Shown here in pieces: positions 39,969 through 47,835 of a DNA stretch of 64,000 nt. Position 1 is the stretch's first letter, and the number at the start of each line of letters is the position of its first letter. The position numbers were made by a program, and so were the translations under genes. Location: positions 1 to 64,000 of the forward strand of contig NZ_BCTT01000003.1 in the NCBI RefSeq assembly GCF_001590905.1, read 5' to 3'. This DNA is from Serratia grimesii NBRC 13537 (GTDB lineage Bacteria; Pseudomonadota; Gammaproteobacteria; Enterobacterales; Enterobacteriaceae). The notes beneath the pieces were generated by a model that saw nothing but the letters and a program-made list of their open reading frames with translations, was not told where the DNA came from and ran no database searches.

Positions 39969-40040
39969 TTAAGTATGTGTAAGGTAATAAACAACCACAA
40001 TCAGCGCACCAGCCACGGCAAACAGACGTATCATTTTCAT
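39969..40040 (-). CDS. Very small membrane protein (23 aa)
   Basis: A 23-codon ORF, MKMIRLFAVAGALIVVVYYL followed by THT: one hydrophobic helix with basic residues at the N terminus. GAGAG lies about 9 bp before the ATG. It is convergent with dsbB and shares its symmetric terminator. The size and pattern resemble known stress-induced small membrane proteins, but no specific relative is recognised. Confidence 0.5.
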   Translation of the reverse strand: MKMIRLFAVAGALIVVVYYLTHT

Positions 40041-40266
40041 TATTTTACTCTCGGAACTTAGCGTGAGAGCGGTCAAACTACCTAACCTTATGTATAAAAA
40101 GAAGCATCCGAACAGGTTTCAGTACGTAATTTACATAACATTAAGTTAGTAGCGTGAAAAGTCGCATGTGGGGGCTAATAAATTACGCGTTCGGGATGAA
40201 CGGCGTGAGAGGCTGAGACATTCAGTGTTCTAACTCATCTGCTTTATACAAAAAAACTCATCATAG

Positions 40267-40284
40267 TGATGCATTATTGCATCA
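40267..40284. promoter_or_regulatory. Palindrome upstream of the ArcZ-like sRNA
   Basis: TGATGCATTATTGCATCA is a 7-bp inverted repeat with a 4-base spacer, placed about 45 bp before the -10 of the sRNA: a plausible activator site. A similar palindrome with a 1-base spacer precedes the chitinase gene. Confidence 0.35.
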
Positions 40285-40324
40285 ATATTTTGATGAAGTT
40301 TTGCCGAAAAATCCTTATAGTATC

Positions 40325-40396
40325 TGCAAGTTAGTATCACCGATTTCCCTGGTGTTGTTGTGTGTCTTGCCCCTCATCTTTGCAGGGGCTTTTTTC
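40325..40396 (+). ncRNA. Probable small RNA with an ArcZ-type seed
   Basis: TATAGT (40316-40321) with TGAAGT 16 bp upstream forms a promoter. About 70 nt later an intrinsic terminator GCCCCT/AGGGGC (40369-40389) ends in TTTTTT. In between is GATTTCCCTGGTGTTG (40342-40357), which is the conserved base-pairing seed of the Hfq-dependent sRNA ArcZ as I recall it; the following TTGTGTGTCTTGCCC resembles the 3' part of RprA. E. coli arcZ lies by arcB, not here, so this would be a second, shorter RNA with the same seed. Existence is well supported by the promoter/terminator layout; identity is inference. Confidence 0.65.
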
Positions 40397-40625
40397 TTTA
40401 TTATCTCACCAAATCGGTTTAAATACGTTCACCTCTGAATATCCCCACTCTCCTCTACCACGAGCCGCATAACGTCTGATAACACCCCTACGCGAATGGT
40501 GTCCTGATCTCTGTAGCATTTTCATGTCGAGCGGTACGATTCGGGCATGCACAGGAGAAACGGAGAGGAAGCTGCATCGGCACCGATGCACTGGTCGCGG
40601 TTAATCACGAGTCAACACGCTTTTA

Positions 40626-40952
40626 TCACTTAGACATTTTAAAGTGTATGGTTGAGCTCATATTCTTATACGGCTTGTTTTTTTCATATCGCCACTGTGC
40701 CATCGCGATAATAGCCTTATCATCAAAGAGTCCGCGAGGTTTTGAATCGATAATTCTAACCTCACTAATTTTCCCATCGCTCCCAACATCAAACCGCACT
40801 TTAACATAACCCTCTATTTGATGGTCATGAGCATAGATTGGATAAACCGGTAAGACTCGAGACAAAAGTTTTGGTTTGGGGCCTTGTGCTGCATCGGGCG
40901 ATGTACACGCACTGAGAATGAAGATAATAAAGAACATCAAAGGCTTCAACAT
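40626..40952 (-). CDS. TonB C-terminal-domain lipoprotein
   Basis: A 108-residue lipoprotein: lipobox LSAC with C16, a short linker, then a TonB C-terminal domain (LPVYPIYAHDHQIEGYVKVRF and the AQWRYEKNKPYKN block). True TonB is anchored by an N-terminal helix and has a long Pro-rich spacer; this protein has neither. With Thr after the cysteine it would go to the outer membrane, where it could bind TonB boxes but not ExbBD. A Fur box lies 46 bp upstream of its start. Confidence 0.8.
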   Translation of the reverse strand: MLKPLMFFIIFILSACTSPDAAQGPKPKLLSRVLPVYPIYAHDHQIEGYVKVRFDVGSDGKISEVRIIDSKPRGLFDDKAIIAMAQWRYEKNKPYKNMSSTIHFKMSK

Positions 40953-40997
40953 AGCAACACCCTGTTGGCAAAAGTATAAAGCTCAGTCTAACTCACA

Positions 40998-41016
40998 GGT
41001 AATGAAAATCATTATC
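40998..41016 (-). promoter_or_regulatory. Fur box of the TonB-like lipoprotein
   Basis: GGTAATGAAAATCATTATC matches 17 of 19 positions of the Fur consensus, 46 bp before the lipoprotein start. Confidence 0.8.
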
Positions 41017-41131
41017 AATAAAATACATGACTGGAGGCCGTTGAGCATGTCAAACGCCAATTTGGTAGGAATCACCACGTGCAAAGCCCTGGCGATTTCC
41101 TACCTAATGGAATCCTTTTCTTCTCGACGTC

Positions 41132-41578
41132 TCAGCGTGCCCAGCTTGGTTTGTTCAGGATGTGATCCTGCCAGTCCACCACTTCACTTTCGCGTACGGC
41201 AATATGGCGTACGGTAATACGTTCACCGTGCATCGCCGCCTTGGAGCCGCTAACCAGCGGATGCCACGGAAATAAAGGCTTACCTTCACCAATCAGGCGA
41301 TATGCACACGTCGGTGGCAACCAGTCGAAAGTCGTAAGATTTTCACGCGTCAACTTGATGCAATCCTCTTCCAGCTCAAAGCGGCGCTCATAATTGCGGC
41401 ACTGGCACGATTTAATGTTCAGCTGGTTACAGGCTACGTTGGTGAAATAAATCTCGTCGGTGTCTTCGTCGATCAGCTTATTCAGACAGCATTGCCCACA
41501 ACCGTCGCACAGCGATTCCCACTCTTGTTCTGACATTTCCGCCAGCGTTTTTTGTTGCCAAAAAGGGGTTTGTGACAT
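41132..41578 (-). CDS. ycgN: YcgN-family cysteine cluster protein
   Basis: A 148-residue UPF0260 protein. The cluster [12 protein letters not shown] (about 22-33) and [11 protein letters not shown] supply the metal-binding cysteines of the CxxCxxCC type. Function unknown; adjacent to ycgM, ycgL and min genes as in E. coli, though the Fur-controlled lipoprotein and an unusual DUF883-like gene interrupt the order. Confidence 0.92.
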   Translation of the reverse strand: MSQTPFWQQKTLAEMSEQEWESLCDGCGQCCLNKLIDEDTDEIYFTNVACNQLNIKSCQCRNYERRFELEEDCIKLTRENLTTFDWLPPTCAYRLIGEGKPLFPWHPLVSGSKAAMHGERITVRHIAVRESEVVDWQDHILNKPSWAR

Positions 41579-41981
41579 GTTCGCGTCCGGTATAGGTAAA
41601 TGAATAGATAACCTGCGTACAGGTTTTGAGGGTGCACTATATAGATATCCCAGCCAGATAGGAAGGCTGAAAACACTATATAATCATAGCGATAACAAAG
41701 TATCGCTTAAAAAAAACGCTATTTAAAACAACGGTATTCAACATTGCACGACATCACTGTCGGGCGATTACTCTATGTTTTCGGTGGTTTAGAACACCGA
41801 ACTTATCGCTCAATTATACGTACAAATCGCAGACCCATCACCTTTCGTTTTTTCTCATGGTCGAATAAGCCCGTTCTCAGTCTCAAGATAAGATTCATCT
41901 CATAAAGCACGTTACGCCGCCCTAAGCAGCATAATCCTGCTATGGTTAATGTTCGCCTTTATACGAAATAGGGAGCCAAAT
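41579..41981. other. Intergenic region ycgN / CsbD-like gene
   Basis: About 400 bp, A/T-rich, with two inverted repeats (AGCGATA/TATCGCT near 41690 and CGGTG/CACCG near 41780). No ORF or RNA gene that I can support; divergent promoters are expected. Confidence 0.3.
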
Positions 41982-42230
41982 ATGTTTGGAAAAGCAGAAG
42001 ATAAAGTGAATGAAGCTGCCGGCGCCGTGCAGGAAGCCTTTGGTAAAGCCACAGACTCGCCAGAACATCAGGTTAAAGGCGCGGCCCGTAAATACGCCTC
42101 TCAGGCCAGCTACGCAGCACGCGATGCGGCCGATACGGTGCGGACCCAGGTTGAATCCAATCCACTGGCAGGTGTGGCCATCGCCGCTGCTGTTGGCATT
42201 GTTTTCGGTTTCTTGCTGGGCCGTAAATAA
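41982..42230 (+). CDS. CsbD-like / YqjD-ElaB (DUF883) membrane-anchored protein
   Basis: An 82-residue protein. The N-terminal half (MFGKAEDKVNEAAGAVQEAF) is CsbD-like, a stress-protein motif; the C-terminal half (DAADTVRTQVESNPLAGVAI and a Gly-rich helix ending GFLLGRK) is the DUF883 tail of ElaB/YqjD, ribosome-binding, inner-membrane proteins of stationary phase. GGGAG precedes the ATG at 41982. Likely a stress-induced tail-anchored protein. Confidence 0.75.
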   Translation: MFGKAEDKVNEAAGAVQEAFGKATDSPEHQVKGAARKYASQASYAARDAADTVRTQVESNPLAGVAIAAAVGIVFGFLLGRK

Positions 42231-42260
42231 ACCATTTACTCAGCTATAACCGAAAAAACA

Positions 42261-42282
42261 AAAGGCCCCGTGGGGCCTTTTT
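42261..42282 (+). terminator. Terminator of the CsbD-like gene
   Basis: AAAGGCCCC/GGGGCCTTT with a 2-base spacer, then TTTTT; symmetric enough to serve ycgM too. Confidence 0.8.
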
Positions 42283-42301
42283 ACGTTGTTTCAATGTAGT
42301 T

Positions 42302-42958
42302 TTAAATCACACGTGTCGTTAGTGATTTACCGTTGAGCGTGATTTTCAACATGTCACCCGAACTCATTGGGCCAACGCCTTGCGGTGTACCGGTGAGAAT
42401 AATGTCGCCAGCACGCAACGTGAAAAAACGGCTCATGTAACTGATCAGCGGTAAGATCGGCGTAATCATGTCACGGGTATTGCCCTGCTGACGTACTTGA
42501 TCATTAACCGTCAGGGACAGTTCTGCGTTTTGCGGATCACCAAACTCTGCCACAGGAATGAAACCGGATATCGGACAGGATCCATCAAACCCCTTGGCTT
42601 TTTCCCAAGGTTGCCCCGCTTTCTTAAAGCCGGCTTGCAATTCACGCAATGTCAGATCAAGCGCAACACCGTATCCGGCGATAGCACGAGCCACACGATC
42701 TTCATTCGCTTGTTTTAACGGCGTGCCAATCAGCACTGCCAGCTCCACTTCATGGTGCACCGAACCGAACTCTTTGGGGATCGCCACCGGCTGACGGATA
42801 TCACAGAGCGCCGTTTCGGGCTTAATAAAAACTACCGGTTCCGCAGAGGTTGCACTGCCCATTTCCTTGATGTGGTCAGCGTAATTACTGCCGACACAAA
42901 CCACTTTATTCACTGGAAAATCAAGTAATGAACCCTGCCAGTCTCTATGTTGATACAT
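42302..42958 (-). CDS. ycgM: FAH-family hydrolase YcgM
   Basis: A 218-residue fumarylacetoacetate-hydrolase-fold protein close to E. coli YcgM (acylpyruvase/isomerase-like). Metal ligands come from HHEVELAVLIG and the DLTLRELQ block; VVCVGSNYADHIKEMG is the N-terminal family motif. Physiological substrate unproven. The start at 42958 has a strong GGAGAGG. Confidence 0.92.
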   Translation of the reverse strand: MYQHRDWQGSLLDFPVNKVVCVGSNYADHIKEMGSATSAEPVVFIKPETALCDIRQPVAIPKEFGSVHHEVELAVLIGTPLKQANEDRVARAIAGYGVALDLTLRELQAGFKKAGQPWEKAKGFDGSCPISGFIPVAEFGDPQNAELSLTVNDQVRQQGNTRDMITPILPLISYMSRFFTLRAGDIILTGTPQGVGPMSSGDMLKITLNGKSLTTRVI

Positions 42959-43041
42959 ACCGCCTCTCCCTACAATCATGTAGGGGCTTAGCATGCTAAG
43001 CCCGTTATTCCACGCGCTGGTGGAGGCACCGTGGTCTTTAT

Positions 43042-44103
43042 CTATTGCCCGATGCCGTCAGCCATCATACCCACACCGATCGCAAAATAGTAAGAGCGAT
43101 TCCAGTGCATAATTGTGCGGAAGTTATCATAAACCAGGAATGCACGCCCTTGCATGTCATCCGGAGTGATTACCCAACCGCGTAAGGTAGAATGCGGCAG
43201 AGCCGAACCGTCAGGGCGACGCACACCACGCTTTTGCCATTCATTCACGCTATGCGCCTGACTATCTTTCAACCCCACATTATCGGTGTCGAAACCGGCA
43301 GGCAATGTAACCTCTCGCCCCCAACCGACACCCGGCTCCCAGCCTTCACTCGACAGATAATGGGCCGTAGAAGCAAACACATCATCAACGTTGTTCCAAA
43401 TATCAATACGGCCGTCCCCATCGCCATCCACCGCATAGTGAAGGAACGACGTCGGCATAAACTGGCACTGGCCCATCGCACCAGCCCAAGAGCCTTTCAG
43501 CTGTTCACGGCTAACATGCCCCTGTTCGAGGATTTGCAACGCCGCCATTAACTGTTGACTGAAGAACGCCTCACGACGCCCTTCAAACGCCAACGTGGCA
43601 AGCGCGGATATCACATCTTCACGCCCCTGAATCTTGCCAAAGGCACTTTCCATTCCCCACAGCGCCACCACATAACGTCCTGGCACACCATAACGTGCAG
43701 TGATGTGCGACAGCTGCGTCTGGTACTGCCGGTATAAGGTTCGCCCTTGCGCAATCTTGGCTGGCGGCAATACTCGCTTAAGATAATCATCCAGCGTAAT
43801 TTTCTTTTCTGGCTGACTGCGATCTGCCTTTATGACCCGATCAACAAAATGCACACTGGCAAAAGCACTTTCAACGACGGCCGGGCTGATGCCTTTCGCC
43901 AATGCTTGGCGTTTTAGCTGCTCAACATAAGCGGGAAACTGCGCAGGATCACGGCCGGTTTCGGCAAGCGTGCTCTGGGCCGGCGGGTTGGTTACCCCCG
44001 GTAAAGTGGCCTGCTGAGGAGTCACAACCTGCGCCCCGACCTGCTGGCCAACACATCCCAGCGCCAGCAGAGTCAACACCGTCGTTATCGCCGACAATCT
44101 CAT
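43042..44103 (-). CDS. Lytic murein transglycosylase (MltB family)
   Basis: A 353-residue lytic transglycosylase cleaving peptidoglycan to 1,6-anhydromuramyl products. The N terminus has a lipoprotein-like end (LLALGC, C17) with Ala rather than Leu at -3, so lipidation is likely but not certain. Catalytic Glu is E152 (LWGMESAFG), followed by GAMGQCQFMPTSFL and a C-terminal peptidoglycan-binding-like part with RGWVITPDDMQGRAF. It is not E. coli mltB itself and its place beside ycgM-ycgL is characteristic of Serratia/Yersinia-type genomes. Confidence 0.88.
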   Translation of the reverse strand: MRLSAITTVLTLLALGCVGQQVGAQVVTPQQATLPGVTNPPAQSTLAETGRDPAQFPAYVEQLKRQALAKGISPAVVESAFASVHFVDRVIKADRSQPEKKITLDDYLKRVLPPAKIAQGRTLYRQYQTQLSHITARYGVPGRYVVALWGMESAFGKIQGREDVISALATLAFEGRREAFFSQQLMAALQILEQGHVSREQLKGSWAGAMGQCQFMPTSFLHYAVDGDGDGRIDIWNNVDDVFASTAHYLSSEGWEPGVGWGREVTLPAGFDTDNVGLKDSQAHSVNEWQKRGVRRPDGSALPHSTLRGWVITPDDMQGRAFLVYDNFRTIMHWNRSYYFAIGVGMMADGIGQ

Positions 44104-44166
44104 TACACAGCTCCTTTGTCAGTTTAGGGTTACTGATCCAGCGTAGCCCCTGTGCGCCAACGACGG

Positions 44167-44439
44167 TTATTTTTTATCGTTAGACAAATGCTGGTTTAAT
44201 AAATTTTCCAACGGCGGTGGAACCTGCAGATAAAACCCTTCTTCTTTCAGGGCTTCCTTCACTTTTTCAATATCCGCCGAGGCTAACTTTTCCCGACCTT
44301 CAAGCGAAAGCATCATGGCCAATTGTGGCGTACCGAAACTTTTCATCAGATCTTCAGGCACGCGAGAGAAATCGTCTTTTTTTTCGACATAAAGATAAGT
44401 TTGATCGCGTTTCGAGCTTCTATAGATCACACAAAGCAT
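44167..44439 (-). CDS. ycgL: YcgL domain protein
   Basis: A 90-residue protein with the YcgL domain ([34 protein letters not shown]). Unknown function; a conserved minus-strand neighbour of minC in enterobacteria. No membrane segment. Divergent from minC across 136 bp. Confidence 0.92.
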   Translation of the reverse strand: MLCVIYRSSKRDQTYLYVEKKDDFSRVPEDLMKSFGTPQLAMMLSLEGREKLASADIEKVKEALKEEGFYLQVPPPLENLLNQHLSNDKK

Positions 44440-44575
44440 GTTTTTAACTCTATTTAATTGGGGCAGCGTCTTGCCTGGATATAACTCTGACTATAACATG
44501 CTTATAGTACTTCGGAATATCGCACCCCGATTGGTATTCCGGGGATTTAAAGTTGCTGAGACTGAGTCAGGATAG

Positions 44576-45277
44576 ATGTCACAATCGCCAATTGAGCTAA
44601 AAGGCAGCAGTTTTACCCTATCGGTTGTTCATTTGTATAATTCGGAACCCGAGGTAATACGTCAGGCATTAGTGGAAAAAGTGGAGCAAGCGCCCGCTTT
44701 TTTGAAAAATGCCCCTGTTGTTATCAACGTTGCGACGCTGAACGGCGACGCAAACTGGAAAGAACTTCAACAGGCTGTCACGGCAGCAGGACTGCGCGTT
44801 GTAGGTATCAGCGGTTGCAGAGATGAGCGGCAAAAACGTGCAATAGCCCGTGCCGGGCTGCCGTTATTGAACGAAGGCAAAGGCCAAAAGATGGCTGCCC
44901 AGGAACCGGCTCCCGCGCCTGTCCCAGTGGTGGATCCCAACGCCCCCGCCAAGACGCGCATCATCAGTGCTCCTGTCCGTTCCGGCCAACAGATTTATGC
45001 CCGCAATAGCGATCTGATTGTGACCAGCAGCGTCAGCGCCGGCGCCGAATTAATTGCCGATGGCAATATTCACGTCTATGGCATGATGCGAGGTCGTGCG
45101 CTGGCCGGGGCATCCGGTGATACACAGTGCCAGATTTTTTGCACGCACCTGGGTGCTGAGCTAGTCTCTATCGCAGGGCAGTACTGGTTGAGCGACCAAA
45201 TCCCGTCCGATTATGTCGGGCAGGCCGTACGACTCAGCCTGTTGGATAACGCTTTAACCATACAACCTTTAAATTAA
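44576..45277 (+). CDS. minC: Septum site-determining protein MinC
   Basis: A 233-residue inhibitor of FtsZ assembly. N-terminal domain (1-110) opposes FtsZ polymerisation, a Pro/Ala-rich linker spans about 118-135, and the C-terminal beta-helix binds MinD and FtsZ ([30 protein letters not shown]). First gene of minCDE; AGGAT precedes its ATG. Confidence 0.97.
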   Translation: MSQSPIELKGSSFTLSVVHLYNSEPEVIRQALVEKVEQAPAFLKNAPVVINVATLNGDANWKELQQAVTAAGLRVVGISGCRDERQKRAIARAGLPLLNEGKGQKMAAQEPAPAPVPVVDPNAPAKTRIISAPVRSGQQIYARNSDLIVTSSVSAGAELIADGNIHVYGMMRGRALAGASGDTQCQIFCTHLGAELVSIAGQYWLSDQIPSDYVGQAVRLSLLDNALTIQPLN

Positions 45278-45302
45278 GCCCTTTTGACAAGGAATCCATT
45301 TC

Positions 45303-46115
45303 ATGGCACGCATTATTGTTGTTACATCGGGTAAAGGGGGCGTTGGCAAGACCACTTCAAGCGCGGCCATCGCTACCGGCTTAGCCCAAAAAGGGAAGAA
45401 AACCGTGGTAATCGATTTCGATATCGGTTTGCGGAATCTTGACCTGATCATGGGCTGTGAACGCCGGGTTGTTTACGATTTCGTTAACGTCATTCAGGGT
45501 GATGCCACACTGAATCAAGCGTTAATCAAAGACAAACGCACGGAAAACCTCTTTATCCTGCCAGCATCGCAAACACGTGATAAAGACGCGCTGACCCGCG
45601 ATGGCGTTGAGAAGATCCTCAACGATTTGGGCGAGATGGATTTTGATTTTGTGGTCTGTGACTCTCCAGCAGGGATCGAAACTGGTGCACTGATGGCCTT
45701 GTACTTTGCTGACGAAGCCATCATTACAACCAACCCGGAAGTCTCCTCGGTACGTGACTCTGACCGTATCCTCGGTATTCTGTCTTCCAAATCCCGTCGT
45801 GCAGAACGTGGCGAGTCAGCCATTAAAGAACACTTGCTGTTGACCCGTTATAACCCAGGCCGCGTTAGCCGTGGCGACATGCTGAGCATGGAAGACGTGC
45901 TGGAAATCCTGCGCATTCCACTGGTCGGCGTTATCCCGGAAGATCAGTCCGTACTGCGGGCATCTAACCAGGGTGAACCGGTAATTCTTGATGCTGAATC
46001 AGATGCCGGTAAAGCCTATGACGATACCGTTAGCCGCTTGTTAGGGGAAGAACGCCCCTTCCGCTTCATTGAAGAAGAGAAGAAGGGTTTCCTGAAACGC
46101 CTTTTTGGGGGATAA
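45303..46115 (+). CDS. minD: Septum site-determining ATPase MinD
   Basis: A 270-residue deviant Walker ATPase of the ParA/MinD type (GKGGVGKTT at 10-18 with K11 and K16) that dimerises on ATP, binds the membrane via a C-terminal amphipathic helix (KGFLKRLFGG) and recruits MinC and MinE. Length is that of E. coli MinD. It begins 25 bp after minC and ends 3 bp before minE. Confidence 0.98.
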   Translation: MARIIVVTSGKGGVGKTTSSAAIATGLAQKGKKTVVIDFDIGLRNLDLIMGCERRVVYDFVNVIQGDATLNQALIKDKRTENLFILPASQTRDKDALTRDGVEKILNDLGEMDFDFVVCDSPAGIETGALMALYFADEAIITTNPEVSSVRDSDRILGILSSKSRRAERGESAIKEHLLLTRYNPGRVSRGDMLSMEDVLEILRIPLVGVIPEDQSVLRASNQGEPVILDAESDAGKAYDDTVSRLLGEERPFRFIEEEKKGFLKRLFGG

Positions 46116-46118
46116 ACC

Positions 46119-46388
46119 ATGGCATTACTAGACTTCTTTCTGTCCCGCAAAAAGCAGACAGCCAATATAGCCAAGGAACGGCTGCAGATTATCGTCGCAG
46201 AACGTCGTCGCGGGGACAGTGAGCCCCCGTATCTACCTGATTTAAAACGCGATATTCTGGCGGTAATTTGCAAATACATCCAAATCGACCCTGAGATGCT
46301 GCACGTGCAGTTTGAGCAGAAAGGGGATGATATTTCGGTACTTGAACTCAACGTGACATTACCGGAATCGGAAGAAGTAACTAAATGA
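46119..46388 (+). CDS. minE: Cell division topological specificity factor MinE
   Basis: An 89-residue protein (E. coli 88). Its N-terminal membrane/MinD-binding helix starts [20 protein letters not shown], and the beta-rich C-terminal part gives topological specificity. It stimulates MinD ATPase and drives pole-to-pole oscillation. Last gene of minCDE. Confidence 0.97.
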   Translation: MALLDFFLSRKKQTANIAKERLQIIVAERRRGDSEPPYLPDLKRDILAVICKYIQIDPEMLHVQFEQKGDDISVLELNVTLPESEEVTK

Positions 46389-46402
46389 GTGTGACGCATT
46401 AA

Positions 46403-46434
46403 TTACCCCCTGTATATTTTCTTGCAGGGGGTAA
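46403..46434 (+). terminator. Hairpin after minE
   Basis: TTACCCCCTG/CAGGGGGTAA, 10-bp stem with a 12-base loop; no T-run follows, so it may stabilise the mRNA end rather than terminate. Confidence 0.45.
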
Positions 46435-46580
46435 CTGTATGCATACCCAGTTATTGAGATAAAAAAGACCCAATTATCATTTTTACCCTTTGGGATTAAT
46501 CTCAATTAATCTTGCGTCACTGTTGTTTAGAGTAAATGCTGGTAGTAAGAGTCAGTACTTCAATTATTCCTAATAAATAA

Positions 46581-46616
46581 TCAGAGCAGTGTTTCCTTAC
46601 CCTGCCCTGACTTTTT
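46581..46616. terminator. Probable bidirectional terminator minE / rnd
   Basis: TCAGAGCAG/CTGCCCTGA, a stem with one mismatch and 12-base loop, followed on the plus strand by TTTTT and on the minus strand by a T-rich tract, between convergent genes. Confidence 0.55.
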
Positions 46617-46624
46617 AAATCCGA

Positions 46625-47746
46625 TTAATAATCCTTCAGAATGTCCTGAAGCGGCGTCGATAATAAATCACCTCGCCAACCGCTGACTAATTCTGGCAAG
46701 TTGTCGCCACCTTTCAATTTCCAATGCCAATTCAGCAACTGATTAATCTGCCGACGTGATGCCAGCAATTCGCTGCTCAGCCCACTTTGCTCACTAACAA
46801 TGACGATCGCCGCTTTGATTTCCTTGAACACCTTCTTATAACCAGGTTGATCGACCAGGTTCGACAATGGTTCAGGCAGGACGGATTCATCCAGCTCGGC
46901 GGCTTCAGCAACCAATGCCAATAATGTTTTACCGTGATAGCGAATTTCCGGGCCGCTTAAGCCCAGTGAGTCCAGTTCCCCTAAAGAAGTGGGCATATGA
47001 CGCGCCACTTGCCAGAGATTCTCTTCACGTACCACGAAATTCACTGCCAGATCGCGTTCACGGGCCTGACGCAGGCGCCATTCCGCCAGTTTCTGCAAAC
47101 ACCCCAACTGACGCGGACGTAATTGCCAGGCATTGGTGATTTCACGGTAGGCCAATTCCGGCGCCAACGTCTCGCTACGGCGTTGACACAACAACAGGCA
47201 TTCATTGCTTGCAGCTGCCGTCCAACCAGCCTCCTCCGTCTCCTGCACGAGCTGTTTAGCCATTGGCAACAGATAGAACACATCAGCCGCAGCGTAGACA
47301 CATTGTTTTTCTGTCAGTGGGCGAGCGAGCCAGTCGGTACGGGCTTCGCTTTTATCCAGATCCACCTGCATATATTCCGACACTAACGTCGCAAAACCGC
47401 ACGATAATGGTCGACCAGTAAAGGCTGCCAGGATCTGGGTATCCACCATCGGCGTCGGCAGCGTTTTGAACGCATTGAGGAACACTTCTAAATCCTCACT
47501 GCCGGCATGCAGGAACTTCACTATCTGGGTGTCACTGAGCAACTCGATAAACGGCTGCCATTGCTTGATTGGCAAAGGGTCAATCAGGGAAAGTTGTTCA
47601 CCGTCGTATAACTGAATCAGACCTAACTGAGGATAGTAGGTGCGCGTTCTGACAAATTCGGTGTCCAGCGCAATCTGGGCATGCTTTTTCGCCTGCTCGC
47701 AGACCTGCTGCAATCCGGCATCGGTAGTGATCAACTGATAGTTCAA
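46625..47746 (-). CDS. rnd: Ribonuclease D
   Basis: A 373-residue 3'-5' exoribonuclease for tRNA and small-RNA 3' maturation. The DEDDy domain has ALDTEFVRT, FLHAGSEDLEVF and YAAADVFYLL; two HRDC domains follow (TNAWQLRPRQLGCLQKLAEW). It starts at TTG (47746), MNYQLITTD, with AAGAGA upstream: the open frame to an ATG at 47797 lacks homology, and E. coli rnd is known to use UUG too. Confidence 0.95.
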   Translation of the reverse strand: MNYQLITTDAGLQQVCEQAKKHAQIALDTEFVRTRTYYPQLGLIQLYDGEQLSLIDPLPIKQWQPFIELLSDTQIVKFLHAGSEDLEVFLNAFKTLPTPMVDTQILAAFTGRPLSCGFATLVSEYMQVDLDKSEARTDWLARPLTEKQCVYAAADVFYLLPMAKQLVQETEEAGWTAAASNECLLLCQRRSETLAPELAYREITNAWQLRPRQLGCLQKLAEWRLRQARERDLAVNFVVREENLWQVARHMPTSLGELDSLGLSGPEIRYHGKTLLALVAEAAELDESVLPEPLSNLVDQPGYKKVFKEIKAAIVIVSEQSGLSSELLASRRQINQLLNWHWKLKGGDNLPELVSGWRGDLLSTPLQDILKDY

Positions 47747-47783
47747 AACGTCATTCTCTTGGTCGCTTTCATGATTCAAACAC

Positions 47784-47811
47784 AACAACGCCGGCATTCA
47801 CCGGCGTTGTT
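47784..47811 (-). terminator. Terminator-like hairpin between fadD and rnd
   Basis: AACAACGCCGG/CCGGCGTTGTT, an 11-bp perfect stem with a 6-base loop; the minus-strand side continues T-rich. It ends fadD just before rnd. Confidence 0.65.
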
Positions 47812-47835
47812 GATCTGTAAGGCGTGGATGATGAC

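Noticed and set aside
46450-46510. Long imperfect hairpin (TTGAGAT/ATCTCAA) after minE considered as an sRNA
   Set aside because: No promoter of quality; simplest view is the 3' region of minCDE before a shared terminator.
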